Shown here one piece after another: positions 1 to 8,152 of a stretch of 47,667 bases of DNA. The stretch is from JAAYEA01 sp012689325 (GTDB lineage Bacteria > Chloroflexota > Anaerolineae > JAAYEA01): NCBI GenBank assembly GCA_036841525.1, contig DAITVZ010000034.1, forward strand, positions 1 through 47,667, in the 5' to 3' direction. The notes beneath the pieces were generated by a model. The model had not been told where the DNA came from. It was given only the letters and a program-made list of their open reading frames with translations, and did not search any database. Both the position numbers and the translations under genes were made by a program. Numbering within the stretch: the first letter of the stretch is position 1; each line of letters opens with the position of its first letter.

Positions 1-1
1 C

Positions 2-1432
2 CTGGCCGCCATCGCCGATGGCTCGGTGGATGAGGTGGGCCTGGTGGTCTATGCGGACTCGGGGGCCGCGGCGGACATGGCGCCAGACGTCGGCGACCAG
101 CTCATCATCGCGCCGAACGCGGATGGTCAACTGGTCACCGTGGTGGATTCCACCTATAGCGACGTCGGCGGCGGGAATGGCGGGGCAGCGCAGTATACCA
201 ACAAGCCCGTCGGGCAGTTCACCAGCTTTGCCGCTGGGCTGCAGAACGCGCTGCCGATCGTGCAGGCCAGCACCAACGGGACCAATATCGTCGTCTTTCT
301 CTCCGACGGCCTGAGCAACGTAGGCGGCGGGAGCTTTGGTCCCGCGCTAGACGCCCTGGTTGCTGAGGAGGCGGTCATCTATTCCATCGCCGTGGGGCCG
401 AATAGCTCGTGCACCGGCGGCGGGGCGGGCACGCTGCAGCAGATGGCGGACGCCACCGGCGGCACGTGCACCGAGGTGGTCGACCCCGGCGATCTGCCCA
501 ACATCATCCCCGACCTGATCAGCTCGTCGCTGGACTCGCTGGAGCTCGCCGTGGATGGCGGCGCCAAGGTCGCCATCGTCAACGACGAGATCGACCCCGA
601 TCTGCCGCTGCCCGGCGCGGACAGCGTGACCTACGCCACCTCCGCCGCCGATCTCGGCCCGGGGGCGCACACCCTCTGCGTGACGGCCAATGGCAGCGAT
701 GCCTCCGGCGAGACGGGCAGCGTGGAGCAGTGCGAGACGGTCTATCTCTTCCAGATCAGCCTGTCGCCGGCCACGGCCACCAACGAGCTGGGCACGCCCG
801 GCCAGGAGCACTCTGTCGTGGCGACGCTGCTTGGCGACTCGGCCAAAGTCGGGGACAGGTCCATCGCTTTCGAGGTGGTGAGCGGGCCTAACGCCGGGCT
901 CACCGGCAGCGATACCACCGACGCCGCGGGCGAAGCCGACTTTACCTACGCGGCGGCGCAGGGGCTGGCCGGATTGGGCACCGACAGCATCAAGGCCTGC
1001 GTGACCCTCGCTGACCCCACCGGCGACTCGGGCTGCGACACGGCGACCAAGCTCTGGCAAGACACCACCCCGCCGGCGGTCTCGTGCGTGCCCACGGTCA
1101 ACCCGCACGGCAAGAAGGCGCCGCCCGCGAACAACCAGGACGGCTTCTGGGAGCTGCTGGCGACGGATGCGGTGGATCCCAACCCGCAGATCTATGTGAC
1201 GGATAGCGGCAGCGGGACCGTGTTCGGGCCCTTTGCCAGCGGGACCAAGATCAAGTACACCGAGGATGCCACCGCGACGCCGGAGATCAAAGAGATCGGC
1301 AGCGCCGCGGGCCAGGCTGGCGCCATCGCCTGGCACATCATCGGCAATGGCGACGCCTGCGTCTGGGCGGTGGACGCCTCGGGCAACGTGGCGCCCTGCG
1401 TCGCGTGCCTGGTGCCGCCTCCGCCGATGTGA
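2..1432 (+). CDS. Secreted VWA-domain protein with Ig-like region (5' partial)
   Basis: The reading frame is open from the first bases of the window, so the N terminus, including the signal peptide and the DxSxS part of the metal site, lies outside. Residues 1-170 of the visible part look like the rest of a von Willebrand A domain: LVVYAD strand, a QFTSFAAGL segment with the likely metal-binding Thr, and IVVFLSDGLSN with the conserved Asp. Next come beta-rich segments with paired Cys, resembling bacterial Ig-like repeats (about 180-350), then a Cys-rich C-terminal part ending in a proline run. Such proteins usually bind ligands or matrix outside the cell. I cannot name a ligand. A GTG at 26 is in frame but is probably internal, because homologous sequence continues upstream of it. 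Confidence 0.8.
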   Translation: MAAIADGSVDEVGLVVYADSGAAADMAPDVGDQLIIAPNADGQLVTVVDSTYSDVGGGNGGAAQYTNKPVGQFTSFAAGLQNALPIVQASTNGTNIVVFLSDGLSNVGGGSFGPALDALVAEEAVIYSIAVGPNSSCTGGGAGTLQQMADATGGTCTEVVDPGDLPNIIPDLISSSLDSLELAVDGGAKVAIVNDEIDPDLPLPGADSVTYATSAADLGPGAHTLCVTANGSDASGETGSVEQCETVYLFQISLSPATATNELGTPGQEHSVVATLLGDSAKVGDRSIAFEVVSGPNAGLTGSDTTDAAGEADFTYAAAQGLAGLGTDSIKACVTLADPTGDSGCDTATKLWQDTTPPAVSCVPTVNPHGKKAPPANNQDGFWELLATDAVDPNPQIYVTDSGSGTVFGPFASGTKIKYTEDATATPEIKEIGSAAGQAGAIAWHIIGNGDACVWAVDASGNVAPCVACLVPPPPM

Positions 1433-1455
1433 GCATGCATCTCCGATAGGTTCGC

Positions 1456-1483
1456 CCGGGGAGGAGCCGACGCGCCTCCCCGG
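1456..1483. other. Strong inverted repeat after the VWA gene
   Basis: A perfect 9-bp stem (CCGGGGAGG / CCTCCCCGG) with a 10-base loop lies 24 bases after the VWA stop codon. No T-run follows, so this is at best a stem-type or weak terminator separating the gene from the protease at 1638. Confidence 0.4.
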
Positions 1484-1637
1484 CCCCGCGTTCTGGTCCT
1501 CGCCCTGCTCTGCTCCAAGGATTCAGGTCACGCCCAACTTGCCCTCTGGACGATTCTGCGTACACTCGGAGCCTGTGAGCACACCGCTGGCGCGCGCCGG
1601 CGGACGGGGACCAAGCCATTTTGAGGAGGAACTCGAG

Positions 1638-2996
1638 ATGAGAAGAGTGTTTGCTGTGGCCTTGTTGCTGGTCCTGCTGGCTTCGACCGCCAGCGTGGCC
1701 GCGGCGGCGCCTAGCGGCGTCATTGGCGTCAACGTGGTGCTGAATACCGCCTACACCAGCGCCATCGGCGCCGACCTGGCCAAGTACGGCAAGGTGCGGA
1801 ACGTGGTCCCGGCGATCAGTGCGGTGACCCTGCAGGCCAAGGCCAGCCAGCTTAAGGCCATCCAGGCGCTGCCCTACGTGGCCTCGGCCAGCCCGGACGC
1901 GGCCCGTAACGGCGCGCCGGTGGACGCGGTGTCGGCGACCGATTTTGCCGACGGTCTCAGCACCTGGGACTTGGATGCTGTCAACGTGACCAACTATGGC
2001 TTTGGCCGGGTGGAATCCTATAGCGGCGCGGGCGTCTATGTGGCCGTGCTGGACACGGGCCTGCTGGATTCCTGGCGCAAGTATTTTCCCGAGGAGCGCA
2101 TCGCGGTCGAGTACGCCATCGCCTTTGGCGGCGGCGGCGGCGAGGTGGGCACGGTCTCCTCGCAGCCCAACAAGTGGGAGCACGACCAGAATTCGCACGG
2201 CACCCATGTGACCAGCACCATCCTGGGCTATGATATGCGCGGCACGGCCATCAACGGCGTGGCGCCCCTGGCGACGGTGATCCCGGTCAAGGTGCTCAAC
2301 CAGAACGGCTCGGGCTGGTCCTCGGTGGTCGCCCGCGGCATTACCTACGTGGCTGACCTGAAGGCCGGGCCGCTGGCCGACTATCCCGTGGTCATCAACA
2401 TGAGCCTGGGCGGGCCAGAGCTGGACGCCATGGAAAAGGCCGCCATCGACTATGCCATCGAGCAGGGCGTGATCATCGTCGCCTCCGCGGGCAACGAGGG
2501 CGCGGCGGGCATGGGCTATCCCGGCGCCTACGCACCGGTCATCTCGGTGGCCGCATCCGGTTGGGTGGGCGAGTGGAAAAGTGGCAGTTGGTGGGTAGGT
2601 AACGTGCCCGACCCGACCAATGCCGCGGACTATTACATCACCGACTTTTCCAGCCGCGCGCTGGCCGGCCAGGACCTGGATGTGGCGGCGCCTGGCTCGT
2701 GGGTGGTGGGGCCGTACCAGCTCAACAGCGGCAGCGTCGCCTCCTACTACTACCTGGGCGGCACCTCCATGGCCAGCCCGCACGTGGCCGGCATCGTGGC
2801 GCTCATGGCGCAAAAGTACCCCGCGCTGACTGCCCCTGAGGCCGAGACGATCCTCGAGAGCAGCGCGATCTACCTGGCGCCGGGCTCCCGGACCATCTAT
2901 GGGTCCAGCGGCGCCGCAGAGGTCGTGACCTGGGGCGCGGACGCGACGGGCGCTGGCCTGGCGACCGCGGACGCGGCCCTGGCGGCGACACCCTAG
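1638..2996 (+). CDS. Secreted subtilisin-family (S8) serine protease
   Basis: This 452-residue protein starts at an ATG preceded by GAGGAGGAACTCGAG. An upstream extension in the same frame has no ribosome site and would bury the signal peptide. Residues 1-24 are a clear signal peptide (MRRVF, hydrophobic stretch, AAAA). About 25-90 resemble a short I9-like propeptide. The S8 triad is visible: Asp139 in VLDTGL, His187 in SHGTHV, Ser377 in GGTSMASPHVAG. SAGNEG supplies the oxyanion Asn. A Gly-rich insert (about 163-169) follows the Asp motif. It is expected to be secreted and to degrade extracellular protein. It has no cell-wall anchor. Neighbours suggest a secretory, scavenging region rather than one operon. 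Confidence 0.93.
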   Translation: MRRVFAVALLLVLLASTASVAAAAPSGVIGVNVVLNTAYTSAIGADLAKYGKVRNVVPAISAVTLQAKASQLKAIQALPYVASASPDAARNGAPVDAVSATDFADGLSTWDLDAVNVTNYGFGRVESYSGAGVYVAVLDTGLLDSWRKYFPEERIAVEYAIAFGGGGGEVGTVSSQPNKWEHDQNSHGTHVTSTILGYDMRGTAINGVAPLATVIPVKVLNQNGSGWSSVVARGITYVADLKAGPLADYPVVINMSLGGPELDAMEKAAIDYAIEQGVIIVASAGNEGAAGMGYPGAYAPVISVAASGWVGEWKSGSWWVGNVPDPTNAADYYITDFSSRALAGQDLDVAAPGSWVVGPYQLNSGSVASYYYLGGTSMASPHVAGIVALMAQKYPALTAPEAETILESSAIYLAPGSRTIYGSSGAAEVVTWGADATGAGLATADAALAATP

Positions 2997-3024
2997 CCCC
3001 CTATCGCATTGGCAGCGCGTTTTC

Positions 3025-3056
3025 ACCCCGCCCCCTTCGTCAGGAGGGGGCGGGGT
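3025..3056. terminator. Terminator-like hairpin after the S8 protease
   Basis: A perfect 11-bp inverted repeat (ACCCCGCCCCC / GGGGGCGGGGT) with a 10-base loop sits 29 bases beyond the protease stop. It has no downstream T-run on either strand, so termination is plausible but not certain. Together with the promoter and leader described below it accounts for the gene-free stretch 2997-3488. Confidence 0.5.
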
Positions 3057-3170
3057 TGCCATACCGCGCCCATGGCGCAGGGCGGCTTTTCCTCGAGTTC
3101 TCCATAATCGCCGAGTATACTGACCGCAGTGAGTTGGCGGCAAGTCAGGGCACTGAAACGCGCAAGCGTT

Positions 3171-3200
3171 TTGACAATTTGAAGGGTCCTATGCTATAAT
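3171..3200 (+). promoter_or_regulatory. Consensus sigma-70-type promoter
   Basis: TTGACA (3171-3176) and TATAAT (3195-3200) are both perfect and separated by 18 bp. TGC directly before the -10 box makes an extended -10. Transcription should start near 3207, about 280 bases ahead of the next start codon, leaving a long untranslated leader. Confidence 0.85.
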
Positions 3201-3206
3201 GGACAG

Positions 3207-3488
3207 TGGAATCGTGCAACCGTCGCCTGGACCCGCGACGCGTTGCGATCCCCCCTTAATAACATGGAGCGATTATCATGGCGAGGCGTATGGCCTTGCC
3301 GATCCCCTCACCGAGGTTCCATTGCTGGAGATGCCTCGGCCCAGGCGGAGAGTCTCTCCCTCTCGGCTGCACCGCCTGAGCCAAAATCGATGAAGAGCGT
3401 TGTGGGGTCGCTACCTTGGGGCCTGATCCGCCCGCGACAGGGTCCGTTGCGGGGGCAGTCCCGCCAATCGAGAATGGGAGGCTGGTTC
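3207..3488 (+). promoter_or_regulatory. Structured 5' leader, possible riboswitch or ncRNA
   Basis: Between the promoter and the ATG at 3489 are several GC-rich hairpins. They are 3221-3240 (CGTCGC/GCGACG), 3311-3339 (CCGAGG/CCTCGG), 3342-3378 (CAGGCGG/CCGCCTG, abutting the previous stem), 3431-3453 (CCCGCGAC/GTTGCGGG) and 3456-3484. The last pairs CAGTCCC with GG-A-GGCTG and so covers the ribosome site GGGAGG at 3476-3481. An alternative stem, GCGGG 3449-3453 with CCCGC 3460-3464, would break both of the last two hairpins and free the ribosome site. This is the geometry of a translational switch. I do not recognise the motif of any riboswitch class, 6S, RNase P, SRP or tmRNA. Function is inference from fold only. 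Confidence 0.55.
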
Positions 3489-3692
3489 ATGAGCAGCGGC
3501 ATCAAGCAGTTCCCGGACATGGACAAGTTCGACAAGATCATCTTTCAGTTGGGCGAAGCCGAAAAGGTTGCCAACTCGATCCAGGCCAAGAGCGGCAAGG
3601 ACATCTTGGACCTGATCAGCAAGGCCAAGGCCAAGGCCAAGCAGGCGCGGGACAAACTGGTGTCGGCTTCCGGCGCCAAAAAGGGCGAATAG
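3489..3692 (+). CDS. Small Lys-rich protein of unknown function
   Basis: This 67-residue protein begins MSSGIKQFPDMDKFDK. I do not recognise it. The ATG is preceded by GGGAGG with 7-base spacing, which decides the start. It has no signal peptide or membrane segment. From about residue 20 it reads as one continuous amphipathic helix rich in Lys and Ala (SKAKAKAKQARDK), ending in a basic tail, so coiled-coil or nucleic-acid contact is possible. It is transcribed alone: a consensus promoter and a hairpin-rich leader lie upstream, and a strong terminator closes the unit at 3796. The very strong promoter suggests high expression. An alternative is that the RNA itself is the functional product and this frame is incidental. 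Confidence 0.6.
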   Translation: MSSGIKQFPDMDKFDKIIFQLGEAEKVANSIQAKSGKDILDLISKAKAKAKQARDKLVSASGAKKGE

Positions 3693-3795
3693 CCGAGGCT
3701 ATCCCGGATGCCAAGCCCGAGAGGCCGGAGCTGATCCGGCTGATACGCTTTGCGTCCGCGCCGGAGACAAATGCATAGCGCATCGAAGGCAAGAA

Positions 3796-3828
3796 GGGAG
3801 CGCCCCTGCGTGGGAGGCTCCCTTTTTT
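3796..3828 (+). terminator. Rho-independent terminator
   Basis: A GGGAGC / GCTCCC stem, with further internal pairing, is followed directly by six T residues. It ends the unit carrying the 67-residue protein. Confidence 0.8.
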
Positions 3829-3848
3829 CGCGTGCGGCGGGGGTGCGC

Positions 3849-3854
3849 TATAAT
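3849..3854 (+). promoter_or_regulatory. -10 box of the mannonate dehydratase promoter
   Basis: A perfect TATAAT lies 41 bases before the ATG at 3896. No convincing -35 box is visible, because the expected place overlaps the end of the preceding terminator. Confidence 0.5.
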
Positions 3855-3895
3855 GGCGCCATTGGCCCAAGCAAGCAACGGAAAGGAACCCATCC

Positions 3896-4849
3896 ATGAT
3901 CCAGATCGCCGAGGTGCTCCCGCCGCAGCCGACCCCGCTGTGGCGCCTGGTCAAACAATGTGGCATCGACCATGTGGTCGGAGGCATGGATTTCAGCCGC
4001 GGCCTGAATGTGAGCCGCGACGAACTCCCCTGGAGCTACATGTCGCTTCTGCGGGTCAAGACCGCCTATGAGGACTATGGCTTCCACCTCGACGTGCTGG
4101 AAAGCCGCCCGTCGCTGACCCGCGCCAAGCTGGGGCTGCCCGGCCGCGACGAGGAGATCGAGCATGCCTGCGAGCTGATCCGCAACCTGGGCGCGTTGGG
4201 CGTGCCGGTCTGGTGTTACGAGTGGATGCCCGTCTTCAACTGGACCCGCACCTCCACCACCATCCCGGCGCGGGGCGGCGCGCTGGCCACCGGCTATGAC
4301 CATGCCCTGATGCAGGCCGCGCCCCTCACCGAGTATGGGGTCGTCGGCGAGGAGCAGCTCTGGGCCGCGCTGGACTATTTCCTGCGCGCCGTGGTCCCCG
4401 TGGCGGAGGAGGCGGGGGTCAAGCTGGCGATGCACCCCGACGACCCGCCGCTCTCGCCCATCCGCGGGCTGGGGCGGATCATGCGCAGCCTGGACAACTA
4501 TCAGCGGCTGCTGGACCTCTACCCCAGCCCGGTCAATGGCATCGCCTTCTGCCAGGGCAATTTCGCCCTGATGACCTCGGACGTGCCCGCGGCGATCCGC
4601 CACTTTGGCCGCCAAGGCAAGGTCTTTTTCGTCCACTTTCGCGATGTGCGCGGCACCGCCGAGAAATTCGTGGAGACCTTTCACGATGACGGGCAGACGG
4701 ACATGCTCGCGTGCATGCGGGCCTACCGCGACATCGGCTTTGAGGGGGTCTTGCGCCCCGATCACGTGCCGACCATGGAGGGCGACAGCAACGATCGCCC
4801 ATCCTATTCGTCGGTGGGGCGGCTCTTTGCCATCGGCTACGTCAAGGGC
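3896..4849 (+). CDS. uxuA: Mannonate dehydratase (3' end lost in gap)
   Basis: The product dehydrates D-mannonate to 2-keto-3-deoxygluconate in hexuronate catabolism (EC 4.2.1.8). 318 codons are present. Family hallmarks are KLAMHPDDPP with metal-binding His, FCQGNFALM with the conserved Cys, VHFRDVRG with metal-binding His, and RPDHVPTMEGD. The frame enters the N-run just after YVKG, a position close to the C terminus in this family, so only a short tail of perhaps 20-40 residues should be missing. The ATG at 3896 follows GGAAAGG. No KDG kinase or aldolase of the classical pathway is adjacent, but a 2-keto-acid aldolase-family gene lies at 12951. Confidence 0.9.
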
Positions 4850-4949
4850 NNNNNNNNNNNNNNNNNNNNNNNNNNNNNNNNNNNNNNNNNNNNNNNNNNN
4901 NNNNNNNNNNNNNNNNNNNNNNNNNNNNNNNNNNNNNNNNNNNNNNNNN
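4850..4949. other. Assembly gap (100 N)
   Basis: Exactly 100 N residues mark a scaffold join of unknown true length. The end of the mannonate dehydratase gene and possibly other sequence are missing. Synteny across this point rests on scaffolding only. Confidence 0.98.
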
Positions 4950-5007
4950 GTGTTCGCCCTCCTCACCCTCTCCTCGCCGTTTTGTAAGCAAACTGTAAGG
5001 TTGGACG

Positions 5008-5037
5008 TTGAAAAGCGCCGGTCTGGTGTGCTATGAT
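5008..5037 (+). promoter_or_regulatory. Promoter of the large S8 protease
   Basis: TTGAAA (5008-5013), an 18-bp spacer and TATGAT (5032-5037) preceded by TGC form a good extended -10 promoter. The leader of about 215 bases holds a perfect 8-bp hairpin at 5055-5075 (GGCGGCTT / AAGCCGCC). I see no other gene in 4950-5258. Confidence 0.65.
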
Positions 5038-5258
5038 ATACTCAGCGCATCGGCGGCGGCTTGCTGGAAGCCGCCATTAGGGCGCGCCTGCTCTTCCTTT
5101 CCTTCGTGTGCCTGCGCCGCTCACCCTGGGGCGGCTTGACGATGGGGACGCTGGATCAATGACTGGATTTCCACAAGGAGGTGGTGGACGAGCCATCGCA
5201 CGGATGGCGAGCGTTTCGTAGCGACGCTGGCTGTTTCCCATGAGAAAGGAATGGAGCG

Positions 5259-7853
5259 ATGAAGAGGTTCTTTTGCCTTTTGGCAGTACTGGCCATGCTG
5301 TTGACCGCCAGCCCGATCGCGGCGCAAGGCGTCGAGCCGGTGGAGCCGCTGGTCCCGCCGCCCGCTGTGGAGGCCGGCGAGATGATCAACGAGACCCCCG
5401 GCCTCTGGTTCGTCGAGTTGGCCAGCCCGCCTAGCAGCGACGGCACCTCATCCGCCACCCTATACGCGGAAAAAAAGGCTTGGCGCGTCGCTGCTCGCAA
5501 GGCAGGTCTCCAGTATGCGGAGCGCTACGCCTTTAGCCGGCTCTGGAACGGCCTGTCCATCGAGATCAAGCCCGGCGAGCTGGCCAAGCTGGGCCGCATC
5601 GCCGGCGTCAAGGCGATCTATCCGGTGGAGACCATCGCCATCCCCGAGACGACCACTAGCCTGGACCCCGAGCTGTACACGGCGCTGGCCATGACCGGCG
5701 CGGACGTGGCCCAGTCCGAGCTGGGCTACACTGGCGCGGGGATCAAAGTCGCCGTGGTGGACACCGGCATCGATTATGACCACCCCGATCTGGGCGGCTG
5801 CTTTGGCCCCGGCTGCCGCGTGGCCTACGGCTACGACCTGGTGGGCGACGCCTACAACGCCGACTCGACCAGCGCCAGCTATAACCCGGTCCCCATGCCC
5901 GATGAGGATCCCGATGATTGCGCTGGCCACGGCACCCACGTCGCCGGCATCATCGGCGCGAACGGGACGGTCAAGGGCGTGGCGCCCGAGGTGACCTTTG
6001 GCGCGTACCGCGTCTTTGGCTGCGAGGGCTCCACCACTGCCGATGTCATGATCGCCGCCATGGAGATGGCCCTGCTGGACGGCATGAAGGTGCTCAACAT
6101 GAGCATCGGCTCGGCGTTCCAGTGGCCGCAGTACCCCACCGCCCAGGCCGCCGACCGGCTGGTGAACAAGGGCGTGGTGGTGGTGGCCTCCATTGGCAAC
6201 AGCGGCGCCAATGGCCTCTACTCCGCCGGCGCCCCCGGCCTGGGCCAGAAGGTCATCGGCGTGGCCTCGTTCGATAACAGCAACGTGTTCTTGCCGTATT
6301 TCACTGTCAACGGCGAGAAAATCGGCTATATCACCATGACCTTCTCGCCCGCCCCGCCGACCAGCGGCATGGAAGAGATTGTCTGGCTCGGCCGCGGCTG
6401 TCTGGACAACGACACCGCCACACCTGGCAACCAGCCTGATCCCTATCTCGGCGACCCGAACGGAAAGGTGGCCCTGGTCCAGCGCGGCGTCTGCGGTTTT
6501 GGCGAAAAGGCTGCGCGCGCCATCGCTGCCGGTGCTACGGCGGTCGTCGTTCAGAACAACGCGTCGGGCGTCTTTAACGGCACGCTGGGCGCGCCGCTGG
6601 ATGGCGTGACGCCCGTGGTCGGCATCTCGCTGGAGGCCGGCAACTATATCCGGGCGCAGGCGACCCCGGTGATGATGACCTGGACCGACCTGATGGCTTC
6701 CTTCCCGAGCCCCACCGGCGGGCTGATCTCCTCCTTCAGCTCGTACGGCCTCTCGCCCGACCTGGCGCTCAAGCCCGATATCGGCGCGCCGGGCGGCAAC
6801 ATCTATTCCACCTACCCGCTAGAGCTGGGCGGCTATGCCACACTGAGCGGCACCTCCATGTCCTCGCCGCACGTGGCGGGCGCGGTGGCGCTGCTGTTGC
6901 AGGCCAAGCCCAAGACCAACTCGCAGATCGTGCGCACCATCCTGCAGAACAGCGCCGATCCCAAGGCTTGGTGGGGGGCCCCAACAGCGCCTTACCTGGA
7001 TAACGTCCACCGCCAGGGCGCGGGGATGCTGGACATCGACGACGCCATCCTGGCCACCACCCGCGTCGAGCCGGGCAAGCTCGCCGTCGGCGAGAGCGAG
7101 GCCGGGCCGCAGGCCTTTACCCTGCGCGTGGAAAACAGCGCCAAGATGCCCGTCACCTACGACCTGTCGTCTGTCAACGCGCTTTCCACCGGGCCAAACA
7201 CCTTCACCGTTGCCGCTTACACCTCCAACGCCTCCGTGACCTTTGACATGGCCAGCGTCACGGTCCCGGCCAAGGGGAGCGCCGAGGTGGTGGCGACCAT
7301 CAACCCGGCCACTGGGCCGGCGGGCGGCCAGTACGGCGGCTACATCGTCTTGACCCCGCAGGGCGGCGGGCAGGTCTATCGCGTGCCCTTTGCCGGGTTC
7401 ATCGGCGACTATCAGAGCAAGCAAGTGCTGGTGCCGACTTCCTATGGGTTCCCCTGGCTGTCTGTGCTGTACATGGGGAGCTACTACAAGCTGGCTGATC
7501 CGGCTGATTGGACCTTTACCATGGAGGACGGCAACATCCCCTACGTGCTGGCCCACCTGGATCATCAGTCGCGGCGGCTGCGCCTGGAAGTGTTTGCGTA
7601 CAAGGACGGCGCCATCGGCCGCTCCTGGTTCCGCGCCTTCCAGGACGAGGAATACGTGCCGCGCAACAGCACGGCTACCGGCTTTTTCGCCTTCCCGTTC
7701 GACGGGACGACGATCAGCGGCAACAAGCTGCGCATGGTTCCCGATGGGATGTACGTGCTCAAGCTCTCGGTGCTCAAGGCCCTGGGCGATGAGAACAACC
7801 CGGACCATTGGGAGACCTGGACCTCGCCGGCGTTCGTGATCGACCGGCCTTAG
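5259..7853 (+). CDS. Large secreted S8 protease with PA domain (Vpr/lactocepin-like)
   Basis: This 864-residue protein has a signal peptide (1-22, cleavage near AAQG), an I9-type propeptide (about 48-130), and an S8 catalytic domain. The triad is Asp168 (VVDTGID), His224 (GHGTHVAG) and Ser533 (GTSMSSPHVAG). A protease-associated (PA) domain is inserted at about 370-480. About 220 C-terminal residues of beta-sandwich type follow, with no anchor signal. This order is that of minor extracellular protease Vpr and cell-envelope proteinases, which degrade proteins outside the cell. Cys pairs near the active site (CFGPGC, DDC) suggest disulfides. The ATG follows GGAATGGAGCG. A strong terminator follows the gene, so it is monocistronic. 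Confidence 0.93.
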   Translation: MKRFFCLLAVLAMLLTASPIAAQGVEPVEPLVPPPAVEAGEMINETPGLWFVELASPPSSDGTSSATLYAEKKAWRVAARKAGLQYAERYAFSRLWNGLSIEIKPGELAKLGRIAGVKAIYPVETIAIPETTTSLDPELYTALAMTGADVAQSELGYTGAGIKVAVVDTGIDYDHPDLGGCFGPGCRVAYGYDLVGDAYNADSTSASYNPVPMPDEDPDDCAGHGTHVAGIIGANGTVKGVAPEVTFGAYRVFGCEGSTTADVMIAAMEMALLDGMKVLNMSIGSAFQWPQYPTAQAADRLVNKGVVVVASIGNSGANGLYSAGAPGLGQKVIGVASFDNSNVFLPYFTVNGEKIGYITMTFSPAPPTSGMEEIVWLGRGCLDNDTATPGNQPDPYLGDPNGKVALVQRGVCGFGEKAARAIAAGATAVVVQNNASGVFNGTLGAPLDGVTPVVGISLEAGNYIRAQATPVMMTWTDLMASFPSPTGGLISSFSSYGLSPDLALKPDIGAPGGNIYSTYPLELGGYATLSGTSMSSPHVAGAVALLLQAKPKTNSQIVRTILQNSADPKAWWGAPTAPYLDNVHRQGAGMLDIDDAILATTRVEPGKLAVGESEAGPQAFTLRVENSAKMPVTYDLSSVNALSTGPNTFTVAAYTSNASVTFDMASVTVPAKGSAEVVATINPATGPAGGQYGGYIVLTPQGGGQVYRVPFAGFIGDYQSKQVLVPTSYGFPWLSVLYMGSYYKLADPADWTFTMEDGNIPYVLAHLDHQSRRLRLEVFAYKDGAIGRSWFRAFQDEEYVPRNSTATGFFAFPFDGTTISGNKLRMVPDGMYVLKLSVLKALGDENNPDHWETWTSPAFVIDRP

Positions 7854-7873
7854 GCCCCGCGCGATCCTAGCAC

Positions 7874-7911
7874 AAGCTCCTGCAAGGTCCCCTGCCTTGC
7901 AGGAGCTTTTT
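7874..7911 (+). terminator. Rho-independent terminator
   Basis: A perfect 14-bp inverted repeat (AAGCTCCTGCAAGG / CCTTGCAGGAGCTT) with a 7-base loop runs into a T-tract, 20 bases after the protease stop. Confidence 0.9.
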
Positions 7912-7926
7912 CGTTGGGAGGGAAAT

Positions 7927-8070
7927 CCACCACCGAGACACAGAGGACACAGGGTCAAGAGGGCAGGAAACGAGGACGATCCGGGGCAAAGGCATGCACC
8001 TGGGCGAGTCAAGGCCCCTTCCCCTCCTGTCCATGTCTTCCTCCGCGCTCTCTGTGCCTCTGCGGTGCAT
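7927..8070. repeat. Dispersed 'accgcagagac' inverted-repeat element, copy 1
   Basis: The left arm (CCACCACCGAGACACAGAGG) and right arm (CTCTGTGCCTCTGCGGTG) are imperfect inverted copies enclosing about 90 bases of unrelated sequence. The same arms recur at 9015, 11843 and 12723. It fills most of the gap between the terminator at 7911 and the promoter at 8082. Confidence 0.7.
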
Positions 8071-8081
8071 CTTCCCCCTCT

Positions 8082-8109
8082 TTGACGGACAGCGGCGCTC
8101 GTCTATAAT
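8082..8109 (+). promoter_or_regulatory. Promoter of the molybdenum hydroxylase genes
   Basis: TTGACG (8082-8087), a 16-bp spacer and a perfect TATAAT (8104-8109) lie 43 bases before the ATG at 8153, just beyond the right arm of repeat copy 1. Confidence 0.7.
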
Positions 8110-8152
8110 GGAGGCGGCATCATCCCTGCCGACGCGTGGAAAGGAGCGCCCC

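Noticed and set aside
3207..3488. 6S RNA, RNase P RNA, SRP RNA or a known riboswitch
   Set aside because: No diagnostic conserved sequence of these classes is visible, so only a structured leader is claimed.
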